DNA of 64,000 bases from an uncultured Siphonobacter sp. (GCA_913775095.1 CAJYIW010000013.1:124001-188000); one strand, 5' to 3'. Counted from the stretch's first letter, positions 42,695 through 51,125 are shown. Numbers and translations are program-made. Notes: a model not told the origin generated them from the letters alone.

Positions 42695-44239
42695 ATGAAA
42701 AAGATAACACTTCTTCTCTATGGTCTTCTCCCCCTTCTGATGGGATGTGACCGGGATTTCGATGCTCCCAACCCGAATGCTCTTACCGTCGAGCAGTTCT
42801 GGCAGTCGCAAACCGACGCGGTCAAGGGAGTGAATGCCGTTTACAGTGGCCTGCATCGCACGCCTTTATACGGCCGCTGGATGTTCTATCACACCACCCT
42901 CCGCTCGGACGAAGGTTTTGGATCGGGCGGCGACATCGGTCTGAATAACCTGATGAGCTTCGTACAGACCAATTATAATCAGGACCTGACCTCGGGCACC
43001 TGGGCGGATAGTTACGTCGTCATCTGGCGGGCCAATCAGGTACTCGAAAACGTTCCTGCCATCCCGATGGACGAAGCGGTGAAACGTCGGCTGCTGGCCG
43101 AGGCGAAAGTCCTGCGGGCCCTGATGTATTACAACCTGGTTACCTTTTTCAACCGTCCCCCACTGATTCTGCGTTCCGTGCAAAGCTCGGATACGCCCGG
43201 CAATGCCACTCCCGAGCAGGTTTGGGCTCAGATTCAGACGGACCTCAGCGAAGCCGCTCCCGACTTACCCCTGCGGTACAGCGGTGATGATCTGGGTCGG
43301 GTAACCCGCGGTTCGGCCTACGGTCTGCTTGGAAAAGCGTTGTTACAGCAGCGGAAATTTCAGGAAGCTCAGACGGCCCTGGCCTGGTTCATCACGGGCG
43401 AAGGCCGGGACGTGTACCGACTCATGCCGAATTACCGCGACAATTTTATTATTACGCAGGAAAACAACACCGAGTCCGTATTCGAGATTCAGTTTGCCCA
43501 GAACAACAATGAAACGACGGACGACGATACCCAGCAGGGCGTCGTTATCAACGTGGGAGCCTCGTTACCGCAGTTTCTGGCTCCAAGGGGCGTAGGCTTC
43601 TCGGATGGAGCGGCCCGCCGCTGGATGATCTGGGAAATGCAAAAGGAACGCACCACCACCGGAGGCCGCGACCCCCGCATTGAGGCCTCGTTTCTCTATG
43701 ACTCCACGGACGTGAGAGGACCGTCTCAAACGCTTATTTACGGTCAGACCTTTGCCACTCGTTACGGTACGGGTCCTGATCGTAACTCCGTGTGGTTCCG
43801 AAAGCTGCTTAATGATCACTGGAAAAACGAAGAAGGTTTCCGTTCACCCAATAATTACCGCTTCATTCGTTACGCCGATATTCTGCTGATGTATGCCGAA
43901 TGCCTGAATGAAATGGGTCGGACGACAGAGGCTTATACGTACGTGGATCAGGTTCGACAAAGGGTAGGACTTCCCCGATTAACAACCGCTCGTCCGGGCT
44001 TATCCCAGGCCCAGTTTCTGGCTCAGCTCAAGCACGAACGGGTTACGGAACTGTCCGGCGAAGGTCACCGCTGGCACGATTTACAACGCTGGGGCGAGTT
44101 AACCCAGGCGAACCTACCCGTACTGCGGGCCCGCGATCCTGAATTTGGATCTTTTACCAGTAATAAAACGGAATACTACCCTATCCCGCAGTCGGATATT
44201 GATTTAAATCCGGCCTTAACGCAAAACCAGGGGTATTAA
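42695..44239 (+). CDS. RagB/SusD family substrate-binding lipoprotein
   Basis: A 514-residue cell-surface lipoprotein. The lipobox cysteine is in LLYGLLPLLMGCDRDFDAPN, near residue 16. TPR-like helices carry the family marks LRALMYYNLVTFFNRPPLIL near 130-150, FRSPNNYRFIRYADILLMYA near 385, LNEMGRTTEAYTYVDQVRQR near 407-426, and the C-terminal HERVTELSGEGHRWHDLQRW then YYPIPQSDIDLNP. It forms the lid of the SusC channel and binds glycans. ATG 42695 is used because it starts the signal peptide. Gap to SusC is 57 bp. Confidence 0.95.
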   Translation: MKKITLLLYGLLPLLMGCDRDFDAPNPNALTVEQFWQSQTDAVKGVNAVYSGLHRTPLYGRWMFYHTTLRSDEGFGSGGDIGLNNLMSFVQTNYNQDLTSGTWADSYVVIWRANQVLENVPAIPMDEAVKRRLLAEAKVLRALMYYNLVTFFNRPPLILRSVQSSDTPGNATPEQVWAQIQTDLSEAAPDLPLRYSGDDLGRVTRGSAYGLLGKALLQQRKFQEAQTALAWFITGEGRDVYRLMPNYRDNFIITQENNTESVFEIQFAQNNNETTDDDTQQGVVINVGASLPQFLAPRGVGFSDGAARRWMIWEMQKERTTTGGRDPRIEASFLYDSTDVRGPSQTLIYGQTFATRYGTGPDRNSVWFRKLLNDHWKNEEGFRSPNNYRFIRYADILLMYAECLNEMGRTTEAYTYVDQVRQRVGLPRLTTARPGLSQAQFLAQLKHERVTELSGEGHRWHDLQRWGELTQANLPVLRARDPEFGSFTSNKTEYYPIPQSDIDLNPALTQNQGY

Positions 44240-44245
44240 CGCTCA

Positions 44246-44288
44246 AGGGAGATTCCGGTTACCGGATGGATTTACCGGAGTCTCCTTT
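44246..44288 (+). terminator. Intercistronic hairpin between susD-like and GH43 genes
   Basis: Arms AAGGGAGATTCCGGT and ACCGGAGTCTCCTTT pair with one bulge and one mismatch. It lies in the 66-bp gap, so it is probably a partial terminator or processing site that lowers enzyme expression. Confidence 0.55.
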
Positions 44289-44305
44289 CTTACGTATAAA
44301 ACGGT

Positions 44306-45352
44306 ATGAATCTTCGTTATTGGCTACTACTGGTCTGGCTGGGCATGGGTTGTGGAAAAGACACACCCCCGGCCGTCGACCCTCCGCAAACCCCGGAAGC
44401 TACCTTCAAAAATCCGCTTCAGAACGGGGCCGATCCCTTTGTAAGTCAGAAGGACGGTCAGTATTATTACCTCCAGACGGTCGGAAACCGAATTGACCTC
44501 TGGCGGACGGAGAAAATGAGTGAACTTTCCTCGGCCCGCCGCACCACGATATTTACCCCGCCCGCTACGGGACCCAACTCCCGGAATCTCTGGGCTCCTG
44601 AGATGTATTTTCTCAACGGCAAGTGGTATGTCTACTACACGGCTGGCTCGGATACGGATGAGTTTTCTCAGCGTACCTGGGTGCTTGAAAATGCCAGTTC
44701 CGACCCCACGCAGGGTACCTGGACCTCCAAAGGCCGTCTGTTCAACGCCGAGAACGATAACTATGCTCTGGACGGAAATATTCTCGAACACAACGGCAGT
44801 CTGTATTTTCTCTGGAGTGGCTGGCCGAAGGGCGTGACCAAAGTAGAACGGCAGGAGATTTACATTTCAAAAATGGAAAACCCCTGGACGCTGACGGGAA
44901 AAACGACGCTTTTAACTACGCCACAACTCAACTGGGAACGCAATGGCTTTGGAGTAAACGAAGGACCGCAGGCTCTTAAGAATCCACAGGGCCGGGTGTT
45001 TATGATTTACTCGGCCAGTTATTGCGGTACGGACGATTACGCCCTGGGTATGCTCAGCCTGCGGGAAGGCGGCGACCCACTCAATGCCGCCGACTGGACC
45101 AAGACCCAGCAACCCGTATTTACGAAACTTCCTTCTTCGAATGCCTTTGGGCCGGGGCATAACTGCTTCTTCCAGTCGCCCGACGGTTCAGAACACTGGC
45201 TTCTTTACCACGCCAACTCCAATACCGGAGAAGGTTGCGGCGAAAAGCGTAACATTCGGATGCAACCCTTTACCTTTACCAGCTCCGGTCTGCCGCAGTT
45301 TGGCGAACCCGTGGCTACGGGACGCTCCATTGCCGTTCCAGCGGGAGAATGA
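44306..45352 (+). CDS. Glycoside hydrolase family 43 lipoprotein
   Basis: A 348-residue surface or periplasmic lipoprotein (RYWLLLVWLGMGCGKD; lipobox cysteine at about residue 16). It has a five-bladed beta-propeller of GH43. The three acidic residues are visible: base Asp in NGADPFVSQKDGQYYYLQT near 50, pKa-modulating Asp in ALDGNILEHNGSLYFLWSG near 153, and acid Glu in GVNEGPQALKN near 217. GH43 enzymes act on arabinan, arabinoxylan or xylo-oligosaccharides; the specificity here is not inferable. Fifth gene in the glycan locus. Confidence 0.85.
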   Translation: MNLRYWLLLVWLGMGCGKDTPPAVDPPQTPEATFKNPLQNGADPFVSQKDGQYYYLQTVGNRIDLWRTEKMSELSSARRTTIFTPPATGPNSRNLWAPEMYFLNGKWYVYYTAGSDTDEFSQRTWVLENASSDPTQGTWTSKGRLFNAENDNYALDGNILEHNGSLYFLWSGWPKGVTKVERQEIYISKMENPWTLTGKTTLLTTPQLNWERNGFGVNEGPQALKNPQGRVFMIYSASYCGTDDYALGMLSLREGGDPLNAADWTKTQQPVFTKLPSSNAFGPGHNCFFQSPDGSEHWLLYHANSNTGEGCGEKRNIRMQPFTFTSSGLPQFGEPVATGRSIAVPAGE

Positions 45353-45367
45353 CTTGACTAGTAACCT

Positions 45368-46843
45368 ATGAAATCTCTTTTAATAACCTCTCTTTTAACG
45401 ATTGCCTCGACGACGTACGCCCAGCAACAAGCGGTGCTTCCGGGCGATCATGCGGACCCTTCGGTTACCAAAATCGGTGACACGTACTGGGCCTCGGCCA
45501 CGTCTTCCAACTGGGCTCCCGAATATCCACTCTTAAAGTCAAAAGACCTGGTTCACTGGCAAACGGCGGGCTATATTTTCAACAAGCTCCCCGACTGGGC
45601 CGATTATTACTTCTGGGCTCCTGAAATCTCTTACGAAAAGGGGAAAGTCTACGCTTATTATACGGCCCACAAAAAAGGCGGGAATCTCTGCGTAGCCGTG
45701 GCCAGTGCCGATAAGCCCGAAGGTCCCTGGAAAGATCACGGTCCGCTGGTTTGTCAGTCAGACGGCTCGATTGATGCCTTTCCGATGCGGGATGAAAACG
45801 GTAAGCTGTTTCTGATCTGGAAAGAAGACGGAAACAGTATTCGTCAGCCGACGCCCATTTTTGCTCAGGAAATGAATGAAGAGCGGACGGCCTTATTAGG
45901 CGAGAAAAAAGAAATTTTCCGGAACGATCAGCCCTGGGAATCCAATCTGGTGGAAGGGGTATCGATGATTCGTCGCGGCGGCTATTTCTACGCCGTGTAC
46001 GCGGCAGCGGGTTGCTGCGGAGACGGCTGTACGTACGTAACGGGCGTGGCCAGGGCGAAAAACCTGCTGGGACCCTGGGAGAAGTTCTCCGGAAATCCCA
46101 TCCTGACGTCCGACGAAAACTGGAAGTGTCCCGGCCACGGAACGATGATTGAAAAAGACGGCAAGCATTATTTCCTGTATCACGCCTACAGCACCAAAAG
46201 TACGGTTTACTCAGGTCGGCAGGGCGTTCTGCGTGAGTTTGACTTTACGCCCGACGGCTGGCTTGCATTCAAGGCTCCGATGGCCACGCCAAATCAGGTG
46301 CCCGCATTGGTTAAGGATGATTTTTCCCGCTTTTCCAATCAGTGGAACTGGTCGGTCTTTCATCGTCCTGAGTATCAGGTGAAAGGCGGAAAACTTCAGC
46401 TGAAGGCCATTCCCGAACAGGCCGGCGTCTACCTGGCCCGAAAAACGTACACGGGTAATTACACCGCTCAGGTACAGGTAGAAGTTCCTGCCACAACCGA
46501 GCTCAAAAGCGGCCTGAGTCTGATTGGAGACGACGACAATGCCCTCGGTATTTCCGTTCAGAAAGGAGAATTGCTGGTCTGGAAACGCGAAAAAGGAAAA
46601 GATAAAGTCCTGCAAACGCTCCCGCTGGCCAATTCGAAAACGGTAACCTTACAGGCTCAGGTAAAAAACGGAAATGACGTTACATTCAAATACCTCATCA
46701 ACGGAAAAAACACCCAGGTATTCGATTCCGTCAACGGAGCGTTTCTGCCTCCCTGGGATCGGGCCGTTCGGGTTGGAGTAATCGCGAAGGGTGAAGGCAC
46801 GGGTGTGTTTGATAACTTTCAGTTAGTTACTGAGAAAGAATAG
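45368..46843 (+). CDS. Glycoside hydrolase family 43 with C-terminal beta-sandwich domain
   Basis: A 491-residue secreted enzyme. Signal peptide MKSLLITSLLTIASTTYA. The GH43 propeller spans about residues 22-300 with Asp in PGDHADPSVTKIGDTYW, Asp in GSIDAFPMRDENGKLFLIWK near 138, and Glu in LVEGVSMIRRGGYFYAVYAA near 198. A cysteine-rich loop CCGDGC follows. Residues about 320-490 form a concanavalin-like domain common in beta-xylosidases and arabinofuranosidases of family 43. The gap from the previous enzyme is 15 bp, so they are co-transcribed. Its last codons are echoed in a downstream duplication. Confidence 0.87.
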   Translation: MKSLLITSLLTIASTTYAQQQAVLPGDHADPSVTKIGDTYWASATSSNWAPEYPLLKSKDLVHWQTAGYIFNKLPDWADYYFWAPEISYEKGKVYAYYTAHKKGGNLCVAVASADKPEGPWKDHGPLVCQSDGSIDAFPMRDENGKLFLIWKEDGNSIRQPTPIFAQEMNEERTALLGEKKEIFRNDQPWESNLVEGVSMIRRGGYFYAVYAAAGCCGDGCTYVTGVARAKNLLGPWEKFSGNPILTSDENWKCPGHGTMIEKDGKHYFLYHAYSTKSTVYSGRQGVLREFDFTPDGWLAFKAPMATPNQVPALVKDDFSRFSNQWNWSVFHRPEYQVKGGKLQLKAIPEQAGVYLARKTYTGNYTAQVQVEVPATTELKSGLSLIGDDDNALGISVQKGELLVWKREKGKDKVLQTLPLANSKTVTLQAQVKNGNDVTFKYLINGKNTQVFDSVNGAFLPPWDRAVRVGVIAKGEGTGVFDNFQLVTEKE

Positions 46844-46860
46844 ATTTGCGTTTGGAGAGG

Positions 46861-46910
46861 CACGTCGCAGACGTGCTTCTCTGTCATCCGCGTTGCAAAC
46901 GCGGACGAAC
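46861..46910 (+). repeat. REP-like unit 1 (direct)
   Basis: 50-bp unit with two hairpins: CACGTC-GCA-GACGTG and TCCGCGTT-GCA-AACGCGGA, ending ACGAAC. Member of a six-copy family around the transposase at 47184. Confidence 0.88.
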
Positions 46911-46924
46911 TGCAACGACTGTTT

Positions 46925-46975
46925 TTGATATTTTTCAGTTAGTTACTAACAAAGAATAGGTTTGGATTGAGGAGG
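46925..46975 (+). repeat. Duplicated 3' end of the GH43 gene
   Basis: GATATTTTTCAGTTAGTTAC then AAAGAATAGGTTTGG repeats, with few changes, the GH43 gene end at about 46811-46857 (GATAACTTTCAGTTAGTTAC, AAAGAATAGATTTG). The duplicated piece runs straight into REP unit 2, as the original runs into unit 1. Confidence 0.8.
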
Positions 46976-47025
46976 CACGTCACAGACGTGCTTCTCTATA
47001 ATCCGCGTTGTAAACGCGGACTAAC
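46976..47025 (+). repeat. REP-like unit 2 (direct)
   Basis: CACGTC-ACA-GACGTG and TCCGCGTT-GTA-AACGCGGA hairpins, ending CTAAC. Confidence 0.88.
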
Positions 47026-47055
47026 GGCATTACATTAGTTATCATTAATTCCGCG

Positions 47056-47105
47056 GTTCGTCCGCGTTTACAACGCGGATGCCTGGGAAAGGCGTCTGCG
47101 ACGCC
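47056..47105 (-). repeat. REP-like unit 3 (inverted)
   Basis: Reverse orientation. The first hairpin is GGCGTC/GACGCC, a paired change relative to CACGTC/GACGTG; the second is TCCGCGTT/AACGCGGA. Confidence 0.85.
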
Positions 47106-47183
47106 CCATCAGTTAATTAGTAAACGGCTCTAAAGACAACGCTATACTTCTTTCTTTTACTGGCTAACACAATTGCTACAGCA

Positions 47184-47732
47184 ATGGCCGGAGACCGTTA
47201 TTTCATCAATGATCCTTTTGGAACCCATTTTCTTACCTTAACCATTGTCGACTGGGTAGACCTCTTCAGCAGACCCGTTTATAAATCCATCATTACTGAA
47301 TCGCTTACCTACTGTACCCAACATAAAGGGTTAGTTATTTATGGATGGGTATTGATGAGCAATCACTTGCATTTACTGGCTCGTACGGAGCCTCCCCATA
47401 CCCTATCGGCTTTTCTGCGTGATTTCAAAAAATTCACATCGAAGCAAATTACGGCGGCTATTGAAACACAACCCGAGAGCCGTAGAAAATGGTTACTCGA
47501 TCGCTTTTCTTTTGAGGCCAAGAGAAGTCGCCGAGCCGAGATTTATAAAGTCTGGAAAGACGACAACCATGCCATGCAGTGTCATACTGAAACGTTTTTC
47601 AGACAAAAGTTAACTTACCTTCATACTAATCCCGTACGTCAGGGTATCGTTCTGGAAGCTGATCACTATTTGTACAGCAGTGCCGTCGATTATTCCGGAA
47701 TGAAAGGATTAGTCCCTGTTATTGTTGCATAG
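47184..47732 (+). CDS. REP-associated tyrosine transposase (RAYT, Y1 transposase)
   Basis: A 182-residue HUH single-strand transposase of the TnpA-REP/Y1 family. The HUH motif is N60-H61-L62-H63 in WVLMSNHLHLLART. The probable catalytic tyrosine is Y145 in QKLTYLHTNPVRQG, and YLYSSAVDY near residue 162 is the typical end. It starts GDRYFINDPFGTHFLTLTI. Unlike IS200/IS605 elements it has no partner gene or mobile ends of its own; RAYTs are single-copy and linked to REP hairpins. Here three REP units lie just upstream and one just downstream, plus two 11 kb away. Confidence 0.92.
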   Translation: MAGDRYFINDPFGTHFLTLTIVDWVDLFSRPVYKSIITESLTYCTQHKGLVIYGWVLMSNHLHLLARTEPPHTLSAFLRDFKKFTSKQITAAIETQPESRRKWLLDRFSFEAKRSRRAEIYKVWKDDNHAMQCHTETFFRQKLTYLHTNPVRQGIVLEADHYLYSSAVDYSGMKGLVPVIVA

Positions 47733-47747
47733 ATTTACTTTGTAACT

Positions 47748-47797
47748 CACGTCACAGACGTGCTTCTCTCAAATCCGCGTTGTAAACGCGGACTAAC
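47748..47797 (+). repeat. REP-like unit 4 (direct), just after the RAYT gene
   Basis: CACGTC-ACA-GACGTG and TCCGCGTT-GTA-AACGCGGA, ending CTAAC; nearly identical to unit 2. It starts 15 bp after the transposase stop. Confidence 0.88.
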
Positions 47798-47863
47798 AGA
47801 GAAATGAAAAATCAAAAGATCAATCAAAAAATTACCATTAGTTTAGGATCGTAATTTATCGTC

Positions 47864-48056
47864 GTTCCGAGTGACGCTCTACAAGCTTAACACTCGGAAC
47901 AGTTTCTTTTTTTATTCTATAGCATTTAGGGTTCGTCCGAAGGACGCTACTTGGAACGATCGATCATTAGCAGTTTGCAACTGCCAACCCTCACAGACTG
48001 ACTTTTATTTTTCATTCCAGGTAACGCTTTACAAGCCTAACTCTTGAACTAGTTTT
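47864..48056. repeat. Mosaic repeat locus 1 (GTTCCGAGTG... family)
   Basis: Contains GTTCCGAGTG / CACTCGGAAC arms with CGCTCTACAAGCTTAA between them (47864-47900), an inverted AGCAGTTTGCAACTGCC...ACAGACTGAC module (about 47968-48003), and a decayed second arm set ending TTGAACTAG. Related loci: 51478-51596, 55494-55648 and 57989-58139. Confidence 0.75.
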
Positions 48057-48057
48057 G
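48050..48057 (+). promoter_or_regulatory. -7 promoter box TAGTTTTG before arr
   Basis: Exact TAnnTTTG box 26 bp before the arr ATG; it lies within the end of the mosaic repeat. Confidence 0.5.
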
Positions 48058-48083
48058 TAAGTCCGGATTTAACTTACAATTCC

Positions 48084-48500
48084 ATGGCATCAAAACCCGA
48101 ATCCACCACTCCTCCTTATTACCACGGCACCAAAGCCGATCTGAAACCCGGAGACCTGATTCAGCCGGGCTTTCACTCGAATTACGGCAAAAAGAATAAA
48201 GCTAAATTCATCTACCTAACCGCTACGCTGGATGCCGCCATCTGGGGAGCCGAACTGGCGGCGGGCGACGGACGCGAACGGATTTATATCGTTGAGCCCA
48301 CTGGTCCTATTGAAGACGACCCTAACCTGACCGATAAGAAATTTCCGGGTAATCCTACCAAATCATATCGTTCTCAACACCCCTTTCGGGTCATGGATGA
48401 ACTCACCGACTGGCAAAGCCACACGCCGCAGCAGGTGCAAACCATGAAAGATCACTTGGAACGATTGAAACAACTTGGTATTGAAGCTATTGAGGATTGA
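48084..48500 (+). CDS. arr: Rifampin ADP-ribosyltransferase
   Basis: A 138-residue protein matching Arr over its whole length. The NAD-pocket motifs are YYHGTKADLKPGDLIQPG (H14), KFIYLTATLDAAIWGAELA (Y44), and IYIVEPTGPIEDDPNLTDKK with the catalytic-region Asp near 78-79, then FPGNPTKSYRSQHPFRV. Arr transfers ADP-ribose from NAD+ to the C23 hydroxyl of rifamycins and inactivates them. Arr-like genes occur on both resistance integrons and environmental chromosomes; here it is surrounded by chromosomal repeats with no integrase or integron site, so an intrinsic gene is likely. Activity is untested. Confidence 0.92.
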   Translation: MASKPESTTPPYYHGTKADLKPGDLIQPGFHSNYGKKNKAKFIYLTATLDAAIWGAELAAGDGRERIYIVEPTGPIEDDPNLTDKKFPGNPTKSYRSQHPFRVMDELTDWQSHTPQQVQTMKDHLERLKQLGIEAIED

Positions 48501-48549
48501 GTCAGGTCGATAAGACTGCCTCGTTACCTTACTAAATTTAAACAATAAA

Positions 48550-48584
48550 TAAGTATGTTTATATAATCATTTATAGCATACTTA
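48550..48584 (+). promoter_or_regulatory. Inverted repeat before the GMC oxidoreductase start
   Basis: Arms TAAGTATG (48550-48557) and CATACTTA (48577-48584), 19-bp AT-rich spacer, ending 3 bp before the GTG start. It could be an operator or a hairpin masking translation start. Confidence 0.45.
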
Positions 48585-48587
48585 ACC

Positions 48588-50282
48588 GTGAACGAAGAAA
48601 CGACATTCGATGCCATCGTCATTGGCTCAGGCATCAGCGGGGGCTGGGCCGCCAAGGAACTCTGCGATAAAGGGTTTAAAACGCTGGTTTTGGAACGGGG
48701 CCGTTCGGTGGAACACCTCAAAGATTATCCAACGGCTCTTATGCATCCCTGGCAGATTCCGAACCGGGGTCGAATGAGTAAGGTCTTTCTGGAGGAAAAC
48801 CCGCTGATCAGTAAAGCCGCCGGGTTTGGTTCGGACAATGCTCATTTCTTCATTCGCGATCAGGATCATCCCTACATTCAGGAAAAACCTTTCGACTGGA
48901 TTCGGGGCTATCAGGTCGGCGGTAAATCCCTGACCTGGGGCCGGGCCTGTCAACGCTGGAGCGACTTTGAATTTACCTCTCCCCACCGTTTCGGCTACGG
49001 TATCGACTGGCCCATTCGTTATGCGGACGTGGCTCCCTGGTACACTCACGTCGAAAAATTCATTGGCGTCTGTGGGCATCCGGATGGCATTGAAGCCATG
49101 CCCGATGGCGATTTTCTCCCACCTTTTCAACTGAACTGCGTGGAAGCGGCCCTTCAGGAGTCCATCCGGAAAAATTACCCCGACCGACATCTGGTGCAGG
49201 CCCGCTGGGCTCACCTGACCCAGCCTAAAGAGATTCATCGGCAACAGGGCCGGGGCCAGTGTCAGGCTCGTAACCTGTGCATGCGGGGCTGTCCCTTCGG
49301 CGGGTATTTCAGCTCCGTCTCTTCCACCCTGCCCTGGGCTCAGAAAACGGGAAAACTGACCATCCGTCCGCATTCCGTGGTGCATTCCATTCGTTACGAC
49401 GAAAAAACGAAGAAGGCTTCGGGTGTGCGAATCATAGATGCGGAAACGCAGCAAACCCTTGATTTTTCGGCCCGCGTTATTTTTGTCAACGCCTCTGCTC
49501 TCAACAGTAACCTTATTCTACTGAATTCCCGCTCGGACCGCTTTCCTAACGGACTGGGTAACGACTCAGGTTTGCTGGGGAAGTACGTGGCTTTTCATAA
49601 CTACCGGGCCAGTCTACACGCCGAAATGCCGGGCTTCACCGATCGGTATTACTTTGGCCGCAATCCCACCGATGCCATCATTGCCAATTACCGGAATCTG
49701 CACCGACAGGATACCGATTATCTGGGCGGTTTTACGACTTTTCTGGGAGCCTATCGCCCCAAAGGAAGGCTGGAAGCCGACGACCCCGGTTTTGGAGCGG
49801 ACTTTAAAAAGGCCATGACCGAACCCGGCCCCTGGCAGATTTATATGTACATGCAGGGCGAAACCATTCCCAAAGCCAGTAATCACGTGCGGCTTAGTTC
49901 GGGCCAGACCGATCCCTGGGGCATTCCACGGCTGATTACTTCGGTTGGGTATGACGAAAACGATGAGAAAATGACGCAGGATTTTCTGCGGGAAAGCGAA
50001 GCCATGCTGCAAAAGGCTGGTTGCACGAACATTGAAACGCACGACAACCGGCAGGCTCCCGGACTGGATATTCACGAAATGGGCGGCGTACGAATGGGCC
50101 ACGACCCGAAAACGTCAATACTTAATGCCCATAATCAGATGCATGCGGTTCCCAATGTGTTCGTCACCGACGGAGCCTGCATGACCAGCACGGGCAATCA
50201 GAGTCCTTCGCTGCTGTACATGGCCCTGACGGCCCGGGCCGTTGATTACGCCGCCAGGGAGTGCCGGGCGGGTCATTTGTAA
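48588..50282 (+). CDS. GMC family FAD-dependent oxidoreductase
   Basis: A 564-residue flavoenzyme of the glucose-methanol-choline family, related to gluconate 2-dehydrogenase and glucose 3-dehydrogenase large subunits. FAD motif: AIVIGSGISGGWAAKELCD at the start (GxGxxG) with VLERG after it. GGKSLTWGRACQRWSDFEF near residue 110 is the second flavin motif. The catalytic His/Asn pair lies in DIHEMGGVRMGHDPKTSILN and TDGACMTSTGNQSPSLLYMA. The start codon is GTG 48588; no in-frame ATG precedes FAD. The usual small subunit-3 partner gene is absent here. The substrate is likely a sugar or polyol. Confidence 0.9.
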   Translation: MNEETTFDAIVIGSGISGGWAAKELCDKGFKTLVLERGRSVEHLKDYPTALMHPWQIPNRGRMSKVFLEENPLISKAAGFGSDNAHFFIRDQDHPYIQEKPFDWIRGYQVGGKSLTWGRACQRWSDFEFTSPHRFGYGIDWPIRYADVAPWYTHVEKFIGVCGHPDGIEAMPDGDFLPPFQLNCVEAALQESIRKNYPDRHLVQARWAHLTQPKEIHRQQGRGQCQARNLCMRGCPFGGYFSSVSSTLPWAQKTGKLTIRPHSVVHSIRYDEKTKKASGVRIIDAETQQTLDFSARVIFVNASALNSNLILLNSRSDRFPNGLGNDSGLLGKYVAFHNYRASLHAEMPGFTDRYYFGRNPTDAIIANYRNLHRQDTDYLGGFTTFLGAYRPKGRLEADDPGFGADFKKAMTEPGPWQIYMYMQGETIPKASNHVRLSSGQTDPWGIPRLITSVGYDENDEKMTQDFLRESEAMLQKAGCTNIETHDNRQAPGLDIHEMGGVRMGHDPKTSILNAHNQMHAVPNVFVTDGACMTSTGNQSPSLLYMALTARAVDYAARECRAGHL

Positions 50283-50423
50283 ACAGGTCCGCAGGGTTAT
50301 TCCCGGGTATCAGCCATTCATCCGTTTCTCAAGTCTATAGAAGGATTGTTACTTGGATGCGTTCCGGTCATTGCCTAACCTTGTGCCCATACGTGAACGA
50401 CTACCGTCCAAACTCTCTGCTCT

Positions 50424-51125
50424 ATGGAAGAAATTAAACCTTATGCCACCGCCGGGGAGGCCATTCGTGATCTGGATAATGGTGGCCGCTTTTATAATTG
50501 GTTTACCCGGGCCGAAGACAATGTGATTACCGAGGCCGAATTATCCAAAGTTTCCGGAGCCTTCTTCGGGAAGCAGCAAATGATTCTATTTCTGGAAATG
50601 GCTCTTTCCCGACTCAATGAAACGGACAAAGCCGAAGTTTTGTCAAAACTGGATGAATCGCTTCAGGTGCAGGTTCAGAAGTATAAGCCTCAACGCTTGG
50701 ATACCTTACAGACCGATGAAAAGGGAAAACTTACCTCCAGTACGATCATCACTGGCGTACCTATACTTCAGGAATCAAAATCCTACGTCAATGGATTCAT
50801 TATGATTCCCATCGGAAAAGCGTTTACGATCGTGCCGATTATGGACCTTTACCACATCTATGAGTTTACCGAAGAAGGTTCAGCTTATCAGATACTCGTT
50901 GCTCATAGCAAAGTCGTAAACAAGCTCCGGCTACCCGAAACTCAACTCACGGTGGGTGGAGTCTGGAAAAAATTTACCTCTTCCTTTGGAGAGAACACAA
51001 CGATGGCCCAGGAACTTTCCGGCGGCGTACCTACGTCTTACGAATCCATCAATCGTGTCTTTGAACAACTGGAATCCGATCAGAAAACAACGAATTATCT
51101 GGAGGTTACTTATTTTATGAAGTAG
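50424..51125 (+). CDS. Hypothetical protein of unknown family
   Basis: A 233-residue soluble protein that I do not recognise. It has no signal peptide or membrane segment. The N-terminal half is helical and charged (EAELSKVSGAFFGKQQMILF; LSRLNETDKAEVLSKLDESL); the C-terminal half is strand-rich (SYVNGFIMIPIGKAFTIVPI, then VVNKLRLPETQLTVGGVWKK). Upstream, TTG (50353-50355), 20 bp and TAACCTTG (50376-50383) form a near-consensus promoter with one mismatch. Codon use resembles the neighbours. It stands alone between the GMC gene and a repeat-rich region. Confidence 0.7.
   Translation: MEEIKPYATAGEAIRDLDNGGRFYNWFTRAEDNVITEAELSKVSGAFFGKQQMILFLEMALSRLNETDKAEVLSKLDESLQVQVQKYKPQRLDTLQTDEKGKLTSSTIITGVPILQESKSYVNGFIMIPIGKAFTIVPIMDLYHIYEFTEEGSAYQILVAHSKVVNKLRLPETQLTVGGVWKKFTSSFGENTTMAQELSGGVPTSYESINRVFEQLESDQKTTNYLEVTYFMK

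Noticed and set aside
47184-47732. IS200/IS605 insertion sequence
   Set aside because: The HUH transposase has RAYT-like sequence, no TnpB partner and no element ends; REP hairpins fit a RAYT better.
48084-48500. arr as an integron cassette
   Set aside because: No attC-like hairpin or integrase was seen; flanks are chromosomal repeats.
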